The position numbers and the translations under genes were made by a program. Positions 44,477-56,377 of a DNA stretch of 64,000 nt are shown in pieces. The notes under the pieces were generated by a model. It had not been told where the DNA came from. It saw only the letters and a list, made by a program, of their open reading frames with translations, and ran no database searches. Within the stretch, counting starts at the first letter, position 1. Every line of letters begins with the position of its first letter. Origin of the DNA: Phlegmacium glaucopus (lineage: Eukaryota; Basidiomycota; Agaricomycetes; Agaricales; Cortinariaceae); the NCBI GenBank assembly GCA_015039465.1, contig MU129998.1, positions 19,100 to 83,099 of the forward strand. The letters are read 5' to 3'.

Positions 44477-47353
44477 GCTTGGGATACTGACCTTTCACTC
44501 ATTCGTGGTCAGCTTTTATCATTTTTCCATCCACCCATATTGCCTTTTCCAGGAGACAAATAGATTTAGTGAAACGGTACTGAAAATTTCTGAACGATCA
44601 TCGCTTCCTGAGCCATTAACTCAGTTAATCAGGTTACTCAGTTGGATAATCGATTTGGTTATCTATCACTAACAGATAGGTCCATTCAACTTAGTTACAT
44701 CGCTCTATGGACTCTGACACTGCAAAAGAGTTACTACCTCGATATTACTCCAACTGTCAACCAATGATAAAATAAGCGGTTCTTCGACGCTCATCCCAGT
44801 TTGATACTGATACAATTGAACTGGAAGGGATGCGTTTCAATACGACGCCAATGATGTTATGCCGCGCGAATGGTTGGCGAATGGTTAAAACGACGACCTT
44901 AGGGTTCTGTTGTACACTACCTCCTAGTAAATCTTGAGTAAATCATCTTTCTTTTCGCCATCCTTTAGGCCTTGGTGCTCGCCTCCCGAGGTCTTAGCGA
45001 TGGCGAGGCGAATCGTCTACATTAAGGGATATATTCTCGAACCCCAGAAGATACGCCACACGTTTCCTAGGGTAGAGCACTAGCTAGACTAAACCTACGA
45101 ATTCACCTGACATCAGCCCATTATCCAGCACATTCCAGAAACTGTCTACAGGTACGTCGGGTGTAGAGTGGAGCCTGATAGTCATTTGAACCTTGTCCTT
45201 ACCGATGGCTATGACGAGGCGAAGATGTCCAGTGAGTGTTGCAACTTGCATACTCATCCTGCATTACGGGCTTGACGGTCTCCGTTTAAGCGTTTTTTTA
45301 TTCCTCTTTTGGCATTCTTTCATGTTTGAGGTGGTCGTATTCTTGCTCTTTTAGGTGTCCTTTTCACGGTCGTTGCGGTGTGATTTCTATTCAAAAGTCC
45401 TGTTTTTGGGAGAAATTATCCAAATTTATATCCTTTGTCTATGCGACTGTGTTTGTTGGCGCGATCTGCCAAACTCGCTGCAATCTTCATTCCTCTCATC
45501 CCCACATTCTTCCTATGACCGTCGATTATACGGCTGTACCGGGCACGGCGTGCAGCCCTCCCAGCTCACTTGTCCGACTTGTCAAAATAACTCTTGTCAC
45601 AAAAATAGACACGTCGACACTTAAATTGGTCGTGTTCTGTCATGTTGACCAGATGTCGGACCGGACATCTGGCGCACACATGTTCAACTGAATCACAAGG
45701 GGTAACTTCAACGTAGGCGCCAAAGCCTTCACGCGGTAGGTACTTTTAAGGGAGTAGGTACACTGGTCATTGGTCAAGTACTCGCCATCGTATAGTCGAT
45801 GTGCAGCGCATCATGATGCAGTGTGACGTTCTTCTACAGTTACTCCACACTTCTTTTATTATAACTTAATATAAGCTCCGGGAGTCTAACGCAATATTTG
45901 TGACATCTTCAAGTGCCTGACAAAATCAGGATAAGCAATGCATGCTATCGCCGGTGATAGTAAGGTTGGCCGCAGCGTTCCCATTGACCAGAGAACTGAC
46001 TATGCTCCATACCGCTCAGAGTGGGTGATAAGAATAACGTCCATAAGACGCAGCCAGCCGCCATATTTAGCACTAACACCAATGATCATAGATACCTTTC
46101 GATCAGTCGCACTTTTTGCGAGACACACATACTAGTAGTTCGACACACTCTTCCAAATGGGGAAGTTGTGAGACGCGACACGCCGCCCTTCGGCTGCCGA
46201 GTGTATACACTGTGGTCATTAGTTAACCACTGGAAATCCAAGGGTGTCCCCAACACGTCCTTTAAAAGCTGAAGTTGGTGACCCACTTATAGCTAATGCG
46301 ACAGTTACTACATCGCATAACAACTTGGATTGTGCCTTCCTTTGTAATGCGAGGTTACCAGAGTTGGGGTCTGTAAAGAAATTGTGAGGTCAAACCGACA
46401 AAGGGCGAGCAAGCCTAGTTCTGTGCAATGATGTAAATGATGCCCCTCGGCTCCTTACCACTAACCGAGGACCTCACGTAGAAGGAAGTCACCGAGTCGC
46501 GCTTCGATGCGGATGTTACTTTCAGGTTGACATCTATTACACTCAGATGACATGGACTCGACTATATAGTTTTCACTGTTGCGCCCAAAACCCTACTCTG
46601 TGCAACTAGGATACTTTAATCGCCCTGTCCGTTGTTCGACCAGTGAGGCCAGCTAACACGCAAGCCTTTCATACTTATGCAGGCAACAGATGTCCGGATC
46701 CGACTGGGTAACAAATCAGCTCCCGTTACCAAGGTAAGTAGGGCGATTATGTAGACCCAGATATGTTGATGTGTCTGTGTCTGTGTCGATAAGATTGGGA
46801 ACTATGGAAAATTTCTGTGAGGCTATAAAATTGGCAACTACTACTGGATACTATACGTACTGCACTTAATAACCGTTCGATCTAGCACTGTTCGATAGAT
46901 GATCACCTAGCACTGTTTGATAGATGGTCTGAAGCTTAAGGCGTTAGGACGTCTAGAGCGCTTTAGGTACACATTTTGTCTCAGTCGTCATGTCGAAACG
47001 CGTTCCTGCCAGTGCTATTTCCACCAAACTTATGAGTGAGTTGAGGAACCGCCGCTTGTTTTATGATTAGTTGATGGTGTAATATCGAGGGTAGTGTCTC
47101 TTTTGCATTCTCACTGGTACAGTCCAGTATGATGAACCGTTCGCTAACCAAACCGATTAACTCCATCCAGCTGGCCGCAGGTTGCAGTTAATTAATGATT
47201 AACTGAGTTACGTAATGGCTCAGAACGATGATCGTTCAGACATTTTCAGCACCGTTTCACTGCATCTATTTGTATCCTCAAAAAGGCAACATGGGTGGAT
47301 GGAAAAACAATAAAAGCTGACCACGAATGAGTAAAAAGGTCACTAACCCAAGC
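44477..47353. other. Spacer and promoters of the SSP3/SSP4 palindrome
   Basis: 44477-44850 and 46985-47353 are inverted copies holding the SSP upstream regions. Between them is DNA collinear with the cassette 1 spacer, with disrupted frames. An open frame at 46021-46272 and one at 45326-45691 show no supportable feature. Confidence 0.45.
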
Positions 47354-47833
47354 ATGCAATTCATTGTTTTAACTTCCACTATCATCAGTGCTTTGACTCT
47401 CTTCGCCGCTGCAAGCCCGGCGTCGGTATGTTATTGAAACCATTATCACTGCTACTTACTCACGTTCTATGAGAAGGTTGTCTCCAACTTGGTGACCGTC
47501 GAAGAATTCAAAGACTGGCTCGCGCATACCGATGCAAAACTCACTTTCATTGGTGAACCCATCGACAAACGCAATGCGTTAAATACAATAGTTACGTACT
47601 GTAACAGAAGAACGTTTAATGTCTGCGGCGGAGACTGTACCGTATACAATGGCGGACCGAAGTGCCTCGACGCGCATGATACTCAGTGCTTGTCTGCCAC
47701 CGCGAACGTTGGGTTTTGTTCCAGCAGGGGATGCACCGGGGATTGCAACCAATTTTCTACTTGTGGAACGCGCCTCGATAACAATTTCTGCTATACTCCT
47801 GGCACCGCATCCATTCTGGTCGGTAATGCATAG
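47354..47833 (+). CDS. Small secreted cysteine-rich protein SSP4
   Basis: Start at 47354 (MQFIVLTSTIISALTLFAAA), 51-nt intron after SPAS, stop at 47831-47833; 142 aa. The mature part keeps all ten cysteines but changes one loop: FCSSRGCTGDCNQFSTCG where the other copies have FCDRGGCGGSCNQFS. It also has IDKRNALNTIVTYC, so it is the most diverged copy. Its divergence from its inverted partner SSP3 is larger than that between SSP1 and SSP2. Confidence 0.83.
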
Positions 47834-48702
47834 TCGTGTAGGCCGAATTGTCTCCATATCGACGTGAGTTTATTAAATTCTGTTATTCCGATGCGAGTTG
47901 CACTGACAATTGCCTAATGACAGAATATCTTGGGAATTATATGTCGGAATGTGATTGGAATTCAGGATTTACAAAGAATGTATCTGTGAAATGGTGTTAT
48001 AAAATATATAAAATGAGTGATATATGGTATAACGGAAGGATTTGGGGAACTCAATTTGGAGCGTGGACGATATAACTTCATTTACAGTTTCAATAACTTG
48101 GAGCAGCGAGGAGGACACAGCTTGAGGGTTACGGTTATGTGAACCTTCGAACTTGCTTCTCCGCTTTGTCTCGCGTCTGTCTCTGTCTCTGTACCTGATG
48201 TGAAGTAATCCGATATGGACGCTACAATATTTCATCACACTCACCTCAGGCGTGCGGTGGTTGAACTTGTCCTACGAAGGAAAGAGAGTAGAAATCGTGA
48301 TAGCAGGTTGTAAAAACGGCACGTTTCATTAGTATACATGGGGTAGCGATCCACCCCCAACAGATATGCCCAAAAAATGGAACATTTCGAAGATTTCCGC
48401 CTGAATGTGTTGATCCACAAGACATGGATTGAAAAAGCAGAGAAGTGTTCATGCGTTGTTGTACTCATTGCGACACAATTTTCAGATCTACTATGAGAAA
48501 AATCTTGAATTTATGGAGAGGGCAGTTTGCAGACAGACACGGAATGTCGCGAGAATTCAATTTCAGTATTACATAATATTATTAATTGGCACGTGATAGA
48601 CTTATTGAGGGCCGGCTTTAATGAAGACCAACGTGTCATTTTGGGCTTACAATTTGCAGCGGACCTTCACAAAAGACTCACTATACGCGCTTTACATTTA
48701 CG
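47834..48702. other. Right flank of cassette 2 and SEC31 promoter
   Basis: 47834-48550 matches 23290-23995. 48551-48702 is the SEC31 upstream region; it has a CACGTG box at 48590-48595, about 108 bp before the ATG. The duplicated cassette therefore ends right at the promoter of an essential gene. Confidence 0.5.
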
Positions 48703-51700
48703 ATGAAGTTGAAGGAAATACATAGGACCTCCACATTTGCCTGGTCGCCATTTGCGTCTCTTCCTTTGCTGGCCACGGGGACTGTAGCAGGGGCCCTTGA
48801 CGAGTCCTTTAGCAACGAAAGTCAGCTTGAAATCTGGGCGCCGGACTTCCTTGATAGGGACGAGTTTTATCTGGGAGTAGAGGGTCAACATGGGCCCAAA
48901 GGACAAGTTACAGATACTGCCAGGTTCGTTGGCTTTGCGCTGGTAAAGATTTGTCGATATTATGGACTAACAGCCCTACAGGTTTAACCGTTTGGCATGG
49001 GGTCATGTCGATGCGAATCGCCCACACGGTGTTATTGCTGCTGGTCTCGAGAATGGTGAGCTGGCGTTGTGGGATCCTGCAAAAATTTTAGCGGGCGCTG
49101 GGTGTGTTGTCAGCCTATTTTGATCATGTCACCACAGTTCTAACACAGCCCGTTCTGTAGTACTTCTCAATCGCTCATTTTGCGAAATACAACACATACG
49201 GGCCCGGTTCGGGGGTTGGATTTCAATCCTATTCAAACCAATTTACTTGCTTCCGGTGGTATTAATGGCGAGGTAAGAGAACGACGTTGTCAATTCAAAA
49301 GCAACCCTGATCCTCTTCTACAGGTTTACATCTGGGACCTAAAGGACCCTAGCAAGCCCTATTCGCCAACCCCCGGTGCAAGGAGCACAAAACTGGATGA
49401 AATTACGTCCGTCGCCTGGAATCAGCAGGTTCAGTACGTACTCGCTGGTGCCAGCAGCACAGGCTATACTGTCGTATGGGACTTACGAGGAAAACGAGAA
49501 GTTGTTGCTCTGGCGTACGGTGGTGGAGCTGGGACATTGGCTGGTCAAGTTGGTTCTGGAACCGGGATGGCCGTTGGAGGTAGACGTGGGATGAGTGACA
49601 TCGCTTGGCATCCCGACAATGTAAGCCTTTGATCCCTTGCGCATATGTTTATTCTTAAGGAGATGTAGGCCACGAGAGTTGTCACGGCGTCTGAAGATGA
49701 CTCGTCTCCGATTATCATGGTTTGGGATTTACGCAACGCTCGAGCACCAGAAAAAGTTAGGCATTAATTCACGCTTTGTTGATCCTTATGCTAACAAAAA
49801 GTCATAATAGATACTGACCGGACACGAAAAAGGTGTCCTCTCCCTCTCTTGGTGTAAACAGGATGCAGACTTGTTACTCTCCTGCGGTAAAGACAACCGT
49901 GCTCTCTGCTGGAACCCTCAGACTTCCGAGGTTATTGGAGAAGTAAGTTGGTATATGGATGTTTATCCAAGTCGTTGACGCTGATTGTGAGCCACGTAGC
50001 TTCCTTCAGCCGACAATTGGGCTTTTCAGGTGGATTGGTGCCCTCGCAACCCTGATATGCTAGCTACTGCCTTTTTCGACGGCACAGTTGGTATCCATTC
50101 CCTACAATCGACGAATGAGCTTCCCGGATATCCTAAAGATGCTGTCACTCGCCCTGACGGTGCCGATATCTTCGATGCGCCAAGCTTTTCTGGTCAATCT
50201 CAATCAGGAACGCTCTCCCTCAAACAACCGCCAAAATGGCTTCGTCGACCAGCCTCCAGTTCCTTTGGCTTTGGCGGGAAGCTCGTTACAGTTTCCAACC
50301 TCGCTTCGTCGCAAGGGAAGCCTCAGAGCAGCGTTGTACATATCCGTAAAGTGGTCACGGAAACAGAATTGGTGAAGCGCGCGAAGCAGCTCCAAGCGGC
50401 TATTGATGGGGACAACTTGCAATCATTTGCTGAAGAGAGGATGGAAGGAGAAGGATGGAAAGCCTTGTTGAGTCTTTTCAAGGCTAATTCAAGAGACGAG
50501 CTGGTTACGCTCTTAGGGTTCTCCAAGTCCGAGATCGCCTCACGTGTGGCGGAGGCCGTTGAGAACCTCAAATCATCCGCAGAGGCTAAATCACCATTTG
50601 ACGATCAAGCTGCCGTTTACAAGCCCCATGAATCTGTTGTCTCTTTCGCTGAACCTGAGCGCGAGGAGCTTCAAAGTGATCCGGAGGAAGACGAGTCACC
50701 ACCTGCCGCTGTTTCTGAGGAGAAAACCCCGTCTGAAGTCAGTGCCGGCGTCACTTCTGACACAGCCAGTGCAGCTCTACCAACAGACGGCGAGTCCACT
50801 ACCACAGCGCCAAGTTTATTCGGAGATGACATTCCAGGAACACCGCAAGTTGATGCTGGACATGATTTCTTCAATACCGTTGGAGTAGCGCAGGACGATG
50901 GCGAATCGCACCCTGTTCACGTTCCCCATACGAACTATGGTTTGGATTCTTCAGTTGCGGCCACCATCGGATCGGGTCCCTCCTCTGTCACGTCAGAATC
51001 TGCGAAAAGCAATGGTTTTAGGATTTACCCTGGTGAAGAGTCTGATGTTGATCGATTAGTCACCAAGGCGCTCGTTCTTGGCGATTTTGACTCTGCGGTC
51101 GCCTTATGCCTCTCCTCTGATCGATTTGCGGATGCCATTCTCCTGGCTGTTCGCGGCGGTCCTGAGCTCCTCCAACGCACTCAAAAGGCTTACTTCGAAC
51201 GCCGAACAACCTCTTTACCATCTCTTCGGCTCTTCCAGTCCATCGTCACCAACGACTTGAGCGATATCGTGCAGAACGCAGACCTCCAAGAATGGCGTGA
51301 AATCTTCGTTGTACTCTGTACCTTCGCTTCTCAGGACGAGTTTTCAACTTTGGCGGAACAGCTGGGCAGGCGGCTTGAGTATGAGTTCACCGTTGCTCAA
51401 GGATCTGACGATCAAGAAGCAGAGTTCTATAGGAAAAATGCTATCCTGACATACCTTGCTGCTGCCCGCTTGGAGAGGCTCGTAAGCATCTGGGCTGATG
51501 AACTGGTTGAGGAGGAGAAGGCACGAGTTTCCAACGAGAAGCAACAGAACGACTCTTCTTACTCCGCCCATGCCCATGCGTTGCAAACCTTCGTGGAGAA
51601 AGTTACCGTTTTCCGCGCTGCTACTAACTACAAGGACCAGGCGTTGACTCAACCATCGGCTAATGGCGACGAGTCGACTCAAACATTCAAGTTGGCAGCT

Positions 51701-53553
51701 TTATACGACCGCTACTTTGAGTATGCGGATATCTTATGCTCGCAGGGATTAGTGAAGGATGCTGTCAGATTCTTGCAGTTAACACCCAGTGGTTATAAGG
51801 GTTCGGTATCTAGCTCAGATTTTAGTTCAGAACGAAAGAGAGTGATCGATGCTACCACAACGTCGACTACCCCTGCTTCAGCTCCTTCTGTGATCACGAC
51901 TTCGACGACTACTGCCCCTAGAGTCCCTGCTGCCGTTACTTTGACTTCTACTGCCAGGCCTACAGGTTACGGTATCGGATACACAGAACCCGTCCAGCCT
52001 ATCGTCCCTCAACAGCAGCAGTCTAAGAAGTACGCCCCTTACGACACTCCATCCATGAGCACCACCAATGCATACAGTCAGCCTGCTCAACAAGTTCAAC
52101 AAGTTCAACAGTCCCAGCAGCAACCTCACTATGGTCACGCCAATACATCTACCTACGCAGGTCATTACAACGCCCCTAATGCCTTGGCTCAACCACCTCA
52201 CCTTCGTCAACATCAGCAGCCACCAGCGCCAACACATCTTGCTCCTCCTCGTGCAGCCAATGGACCACCGCCCCCACCAAAGCGAGACAATGGAGGCTGG
52301 AATGATGCTCCGGCTAGTCTCCCTCCGCCCAGCCGTGTTCCAGCTGCGCTACCCTTGAACAAGCCACCACCCATCACGTCTCCTTTCCCAAACGCAGCTC
52401 CTTCTCCTGGTTATTCCCCGCAGCCCTCGCCATACCTAAGTCAAGGCTCGGCTACACTTCCTCCTCCGCCTAGACCAGGAAGTGTCGCACGCGGACAGGC
52501 GCCTCCTACTCAAGGCCCACCTCCAGGTCATAGATTGCCTCCACAAGGACCTTCAGGATCCTTCCCAGTTCGACCTCCATCACAAAATGTTGGACCTGTG
52601 GCTGCTCCTCCTTCTCGTATTCTATCGCCTCCGCAAGGTCAACCTTCCTTACCTCAACGAGAACCTACACCAAGCCAGTATGCAGCTCCACCTTCACGAG
52701 GACCTGCTTTAGGACAAACCCCGCCACCTGGTCCTGGTCAATTCCAACGTCCTCCTTCGGGTCAACCTTATGCGCAAGTCACTTCACCACAAGCTCCAAG
52801 TTATGGATCTGGTCCAATGGCGTCATTTGTGGCCCCTCAGCAACAACAACCAGGCCCTTACGGTCCTCCTCAAGGAATTCAACTACAACAGCAACGTCTA
52901 GCTCCTTCTCAGCCTCCGCCACCTCATCAAGGTGGACCTCCAGTTCTACCTGGCGGCCCTGGCGGCCCTGGAGGACCCCCACGAGCAGCCTCTAGAAGTG
53001 CTGCTGCTCCACCAGTCCGTGCACCCCCTGCGCCTCCTAAATATCGTAAGTTGTAAATCATCGGCCGACAATGCGTTAGCTAAGCTTTCTTGAATACCTT
53101 TTTCAGCGGCTGGCGATCGAAGCCACATTCCTGATCACGTCCGACCTGCGTATGAAATAATTTCTGAAAACCTTCACCGGATTAAGCAGATCACCCCTGT
53201 AAGATCTTCTCTTACACTTGATTTTTTTTGTTTGGCTGATTTGTGTGGATCTCATTAGGGTAATCAGCGACTGGTAGATGATCTCGAACGTCGAATCAAT
53301 CCATTATTCGACGCTTTGAACTGTGACACTCTCTCAAAGCCTGTCGTCGATCAGCTGCTCGTGCTTACCAAAGGTGTGATCTCTCATTTTCTATCCAAAT
53401 CTGTTCTAACTGATCAATCTCGGAGCAGCAATGGAAAGCCGTGACCGTCCCGCTGCGTTGGCCATTCATGTTGACCTTCTTACTCGTGGATCGCAGACGG
53501 ATGATATCGGTTTATGGATGTCTGGGATCAAGCAACTGATCTTACGACTATGA
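48703..53553 (+). CDS. SEC31: COPII outer-coat protein Sec31
   Basis: Sec31 pairs with Sec13 to form the outer cage of COPII vesicles leaving the ER. The start at 48703 gives [18 protein letters not shown], the usual Sec31 opening, then [12 protein letters not shown]40 repeats run over the first 350 residues ([76 protein letters not shown]). The large exon 50030-53055 holds [20 protein letters not shown], the alpha-solenoid ([20 protein letters not shown]) and a long Pro/Gln-rich linker that activates Sar1-Sec23 in other species. After two short introns the C-terminal helical domain reads [17 protein letters not shown] and [13 protein letters not shown], ending at 53553. About 1,400 aa and nine or ten exons. 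Intact. Confidence 0.95.
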
Positions 53554-54331
53554 AAAAAAAGGGGAATATGCACCATTCAAATTCTTTTTAACCAATACTA
53601 GAAACGTTTTACTTTGGTGACCCATATAAAATATATACTATGGGTTTTTCATTCTTCAACGACTCTAAGGAACCTTGCTTGTATATTTAGTAGAAGATAT
53701 AGTACAATAATATTTCTTCTACATACTGATGCTGCAGCTAATATGATCACTTCTGCTAAAAGGCCACTTTACCTTATCAATCCTATCTCCCAGATTGTAT
53801 CGCAACTTCATCGCTCCTTCCAAGTTCTATTTGACGGACCTAACTTGTACGAACGCTTTGTTGTCTCGAGTTTCAAAGTTGGTAAAATTTCTTCTAACAT
53901 TTAGAGTCCGCCCACAAGCCGAAAGCAACTAATAATAGCCTGTTATCTCCGCTTCAATGTGATCCCTAGCAAAACTTCAAATTCCGACTCCGACTAAGCG
54001 TGGCTTCGATATGGAAACAGCCTCTATGCAGTCGGAAAGTTATGTGTATTTAAAGGAGAAGATTGATCGGTATAATGAGATACTCGCTCAACCGTGTAGT
54101 CGGGTGATAGTAGCTATTGGGGCAAAGACCCGAAGGGTCTTTTGGCCGAAACAAGTGTCCTGAACTATTTATAAAAGAAATAAGGGGTCTAAGACAAACT
54201 GTGGCTCCCATGTGTAAGAAGCCCAGCGACGCGACAAGCGCAGTCTTAGGCACCCATAATCTTTAGGAGGTGGGCAGGAACAAATGAAAGCTGTAGTGGG
54301 CTCACCAGTATTGGGCCTAACGAGGCGGAGG
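53554..54331. other. SEC31 3' flank and 3' end of DIRS-like element 2
   Basis: 53554-54000 is AT rich without a gene. An 8-bp-stem, 3-nt-loop hairpin lies at 54124-54142 (aaagaccc gaa gggtcttt) in the presumed non-coding end of the retroelement. The native stop of the recombinase frame is at 54317-54319. Confidence 0.4.
54124..54142. terminator. Perfect short hairpin near the DIRS-like element 2 terminus
   Basis: Eight-base perfect stem with a 3-nt loop. It could be a structural element of the retroelement end; a transcription-terminator role is a guess. Confidence 0.3.
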
Positions 54332-54345
54332 CATGGTATTAGGGC

Positions 54346-54811
54346 TAGTGATGTGAAAGGCTCGGCTTCAAAGCCGCAAGCCGTCGAGCCGAGCCGAGCC
54401 GTGGGAAAGCCGTACCAACGGCTTTGACGGCCTACGGCTTGGGCTTCAGATTTTTCAGGCCGTGAGCCGCAGCTTAAGCACGGCCTGGGTCTGAGCCTCG
54501 AAATTCGCATTTTTGGCAGTCTTAAGGGGGGAATTTGAACTTTTGATGACTTAAAACAGCACTGTAACAGAGTGTAATTGATAATATCACCATTGATAGT
54601 CATTTATGGTCATTTTTTAGTTTGATTTCATACAAATTTTGTTGCCCTCATGTTCTCCCTTACCTTCTAACCGTGTGGGAAAAAGCCGCGGCCTGAGCCC
54701 CAGGCCGAGCCCAAGCCGTGCAAAGTTTTGGCCTACGGCTCGGCCTCGGGCCTGGCTTTGTAGAGGCCGTGTCAAGCCTAAGCCGAGCCGAGCCGAGCCG
54801 TAACATCACTA
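54346..54811. mobile_element. hAT-like element A, GCCGAGCC-word type, nested in element B
   Basis: The ends are TAGTGATGTGAAAG and CGTAACATCACTA, with the 8-bp duplication ATTAGGGC (54338-54345 and 54812-54819) that includes the first bases of element B. Arms are gccgagccgagcc-type words, AT-rich core, 466 bp, no coding capacity. It shares its TAGTGATG ends with the element at 24836 but uses a different internal word. Confidence 0.9.
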
Positions 54812-55199
54812 ATTAGGGCTACCAAAGTTCGGTTCAGCTCGGTTCTTCACTATTTTTGAAGAACCGAGAACTGAACTGAAAGGTTTCTGGCTGAACTGAA
54901 CTGGAACCGGAACCGGAACCGATAGAACCGGTTCTGTCAGTTCTGTTCGGTTCTAGGACTGGTTGTTGAACCAATGAAAAACCTCATAAAGCTGATACTT
55001 CAATTGTTTTTCATCCTGATTCCTTTAGTGGTAAATAATACTTGTTTATTCATTTACTAGTACATTACTAGAAATTTACCAGTATCCTAATCAAATAAGA
55101 TTAGTAGAGGGTGGTTATTGGGTTCATCGTCATTCATTCAAGTTGTTCATCTATCATAGCTTATATTAGAATTAAAATTAAAATGACTCCTCCGGTTGC

Positions 55200-55500
55200 C
55201 ATTCACTCATTACGGTTCATCCATCGTTGTGTTCGTTTGTCGTTCATCAGCATAATTGTTCATCGTCACCGTTTGTTCGTCGCTCGTCACCTTTCTTCGT
55301 CGTTCGTCACCTTTCTTCGTCATTCGTCACCTTTCTTCGTTGTTTGTCACCATTTGGTCATCAATCCTCACCATTTGTTCATCCTTCGTTACCGTTTTTT
55401 TTTCTGATGTACCGTTTGTTCGTCGATTGTCATTTGTGGTTCATCGTTGTTCGTTATTTATTGTTGTTTGTTCGTCAGTGTTTGTTCGTCGTTCTCTGTT
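55200..55500. repeat. Degenerate GTTCGTC/TTCGTCACC tandem repeat
   Basis: Many units of cgtttgttcgtc, cgttcgtcacctttc and variants, inside element B. The open frames it makes on the plus strand are by-products. Confidence 0.7.
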
Positions 55501-56377
55501 GCAGTTTACATTAGAATTAGAATTTGAAATAAAATTTAAAAAATACCCCACTGTTGTGTCTGTCGTCCATGTCCCTATGTGTTGTTGTTGTAAATGACAG
55601 TAAGTCATAGTCGTTCGTCCTTGTTTGTCATCCGTTGTTGTTCATTTGTCACCATTCATTCGATATCGTTCGTCTGTCGCAGTGTCCGTTGTGTAGCTCG
55701 TTGTTCCCTGAGTGGTGACATGGAGAGACGATGATATGGTGTAGGTGGTGTCAGGATGATTGTTCATCATTGTTTGTCCTCGTCATTCGCTGCCTTTCGT
55801 CCACGGGGGATTTTGGGGGATGTTATTCTAGTAGCACCTAGATAATAAAAATAGCAATTGTTAGTATTAAAAAAAAAGCAAGGAAGAAAAAAGAAAAAAG
55901 AAACTTAGTAACATCGTGTTGAGAGGCTTCTCAACACGAGTCGTTGTTGGTGGTGATGGTGGTTTGTTGTTGTTGTTGTATCTCAGCGTTGTGGTTCGTT
56001 GTTGTTGTTGTTGTGGCTGGCATTGTGGCTGGCATCGCCGTCGATGGTCGTGTTGAAACTTGAAGAGTGAAAAAAATAAGCGTGCGTTAATGTAAATAAT
56101 TTCAATCTCCGACTCCCGAAACGTTGCTGTGGGATCAAAACACAATATTTCATTGATAATTGAGTCAAATCTTTACAGAAAATTTATAAAAAAATATGTA
56201 TGGCTAGTTCAGTTCGAACCGGTTCGAACCCGGTTCTCAAATTTTTGGAAGAGCCTGAACCGTGAACCGGAACCGACGGTCCAAAAGCCTGAACCGGAAC
56301 CGGACTGAACCGAACTTTCGGTTCGGTTCAGCCGGTTCCGGTTCTCTGCATCGGTTCTGAACCGAACTTTGGTAGCC

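Larger units (their letters stand above)
43480..48550. repeat. SSP cassette copy 2
   Basis: Collinear with 17200-23995, about 5 kb. Inverted arms of 43740-44850 and 46985-48085 carry SSP3 and SSP4. The spacer is shorter (2.1 kb between arms) and diverged, with many small deletions. The right limit is the phrase gcagacagacacggaatgtcgc near 48550, 150 bp before SEC31. Confidence 0.8.

Noticed and set aside
55111..55597. Plus-strand frames rich in Phe-Val-Arg-Arg-Ser
   Set aside because: Translation of the ttcgtc tandem repeat inside a non-autonomous transposon.
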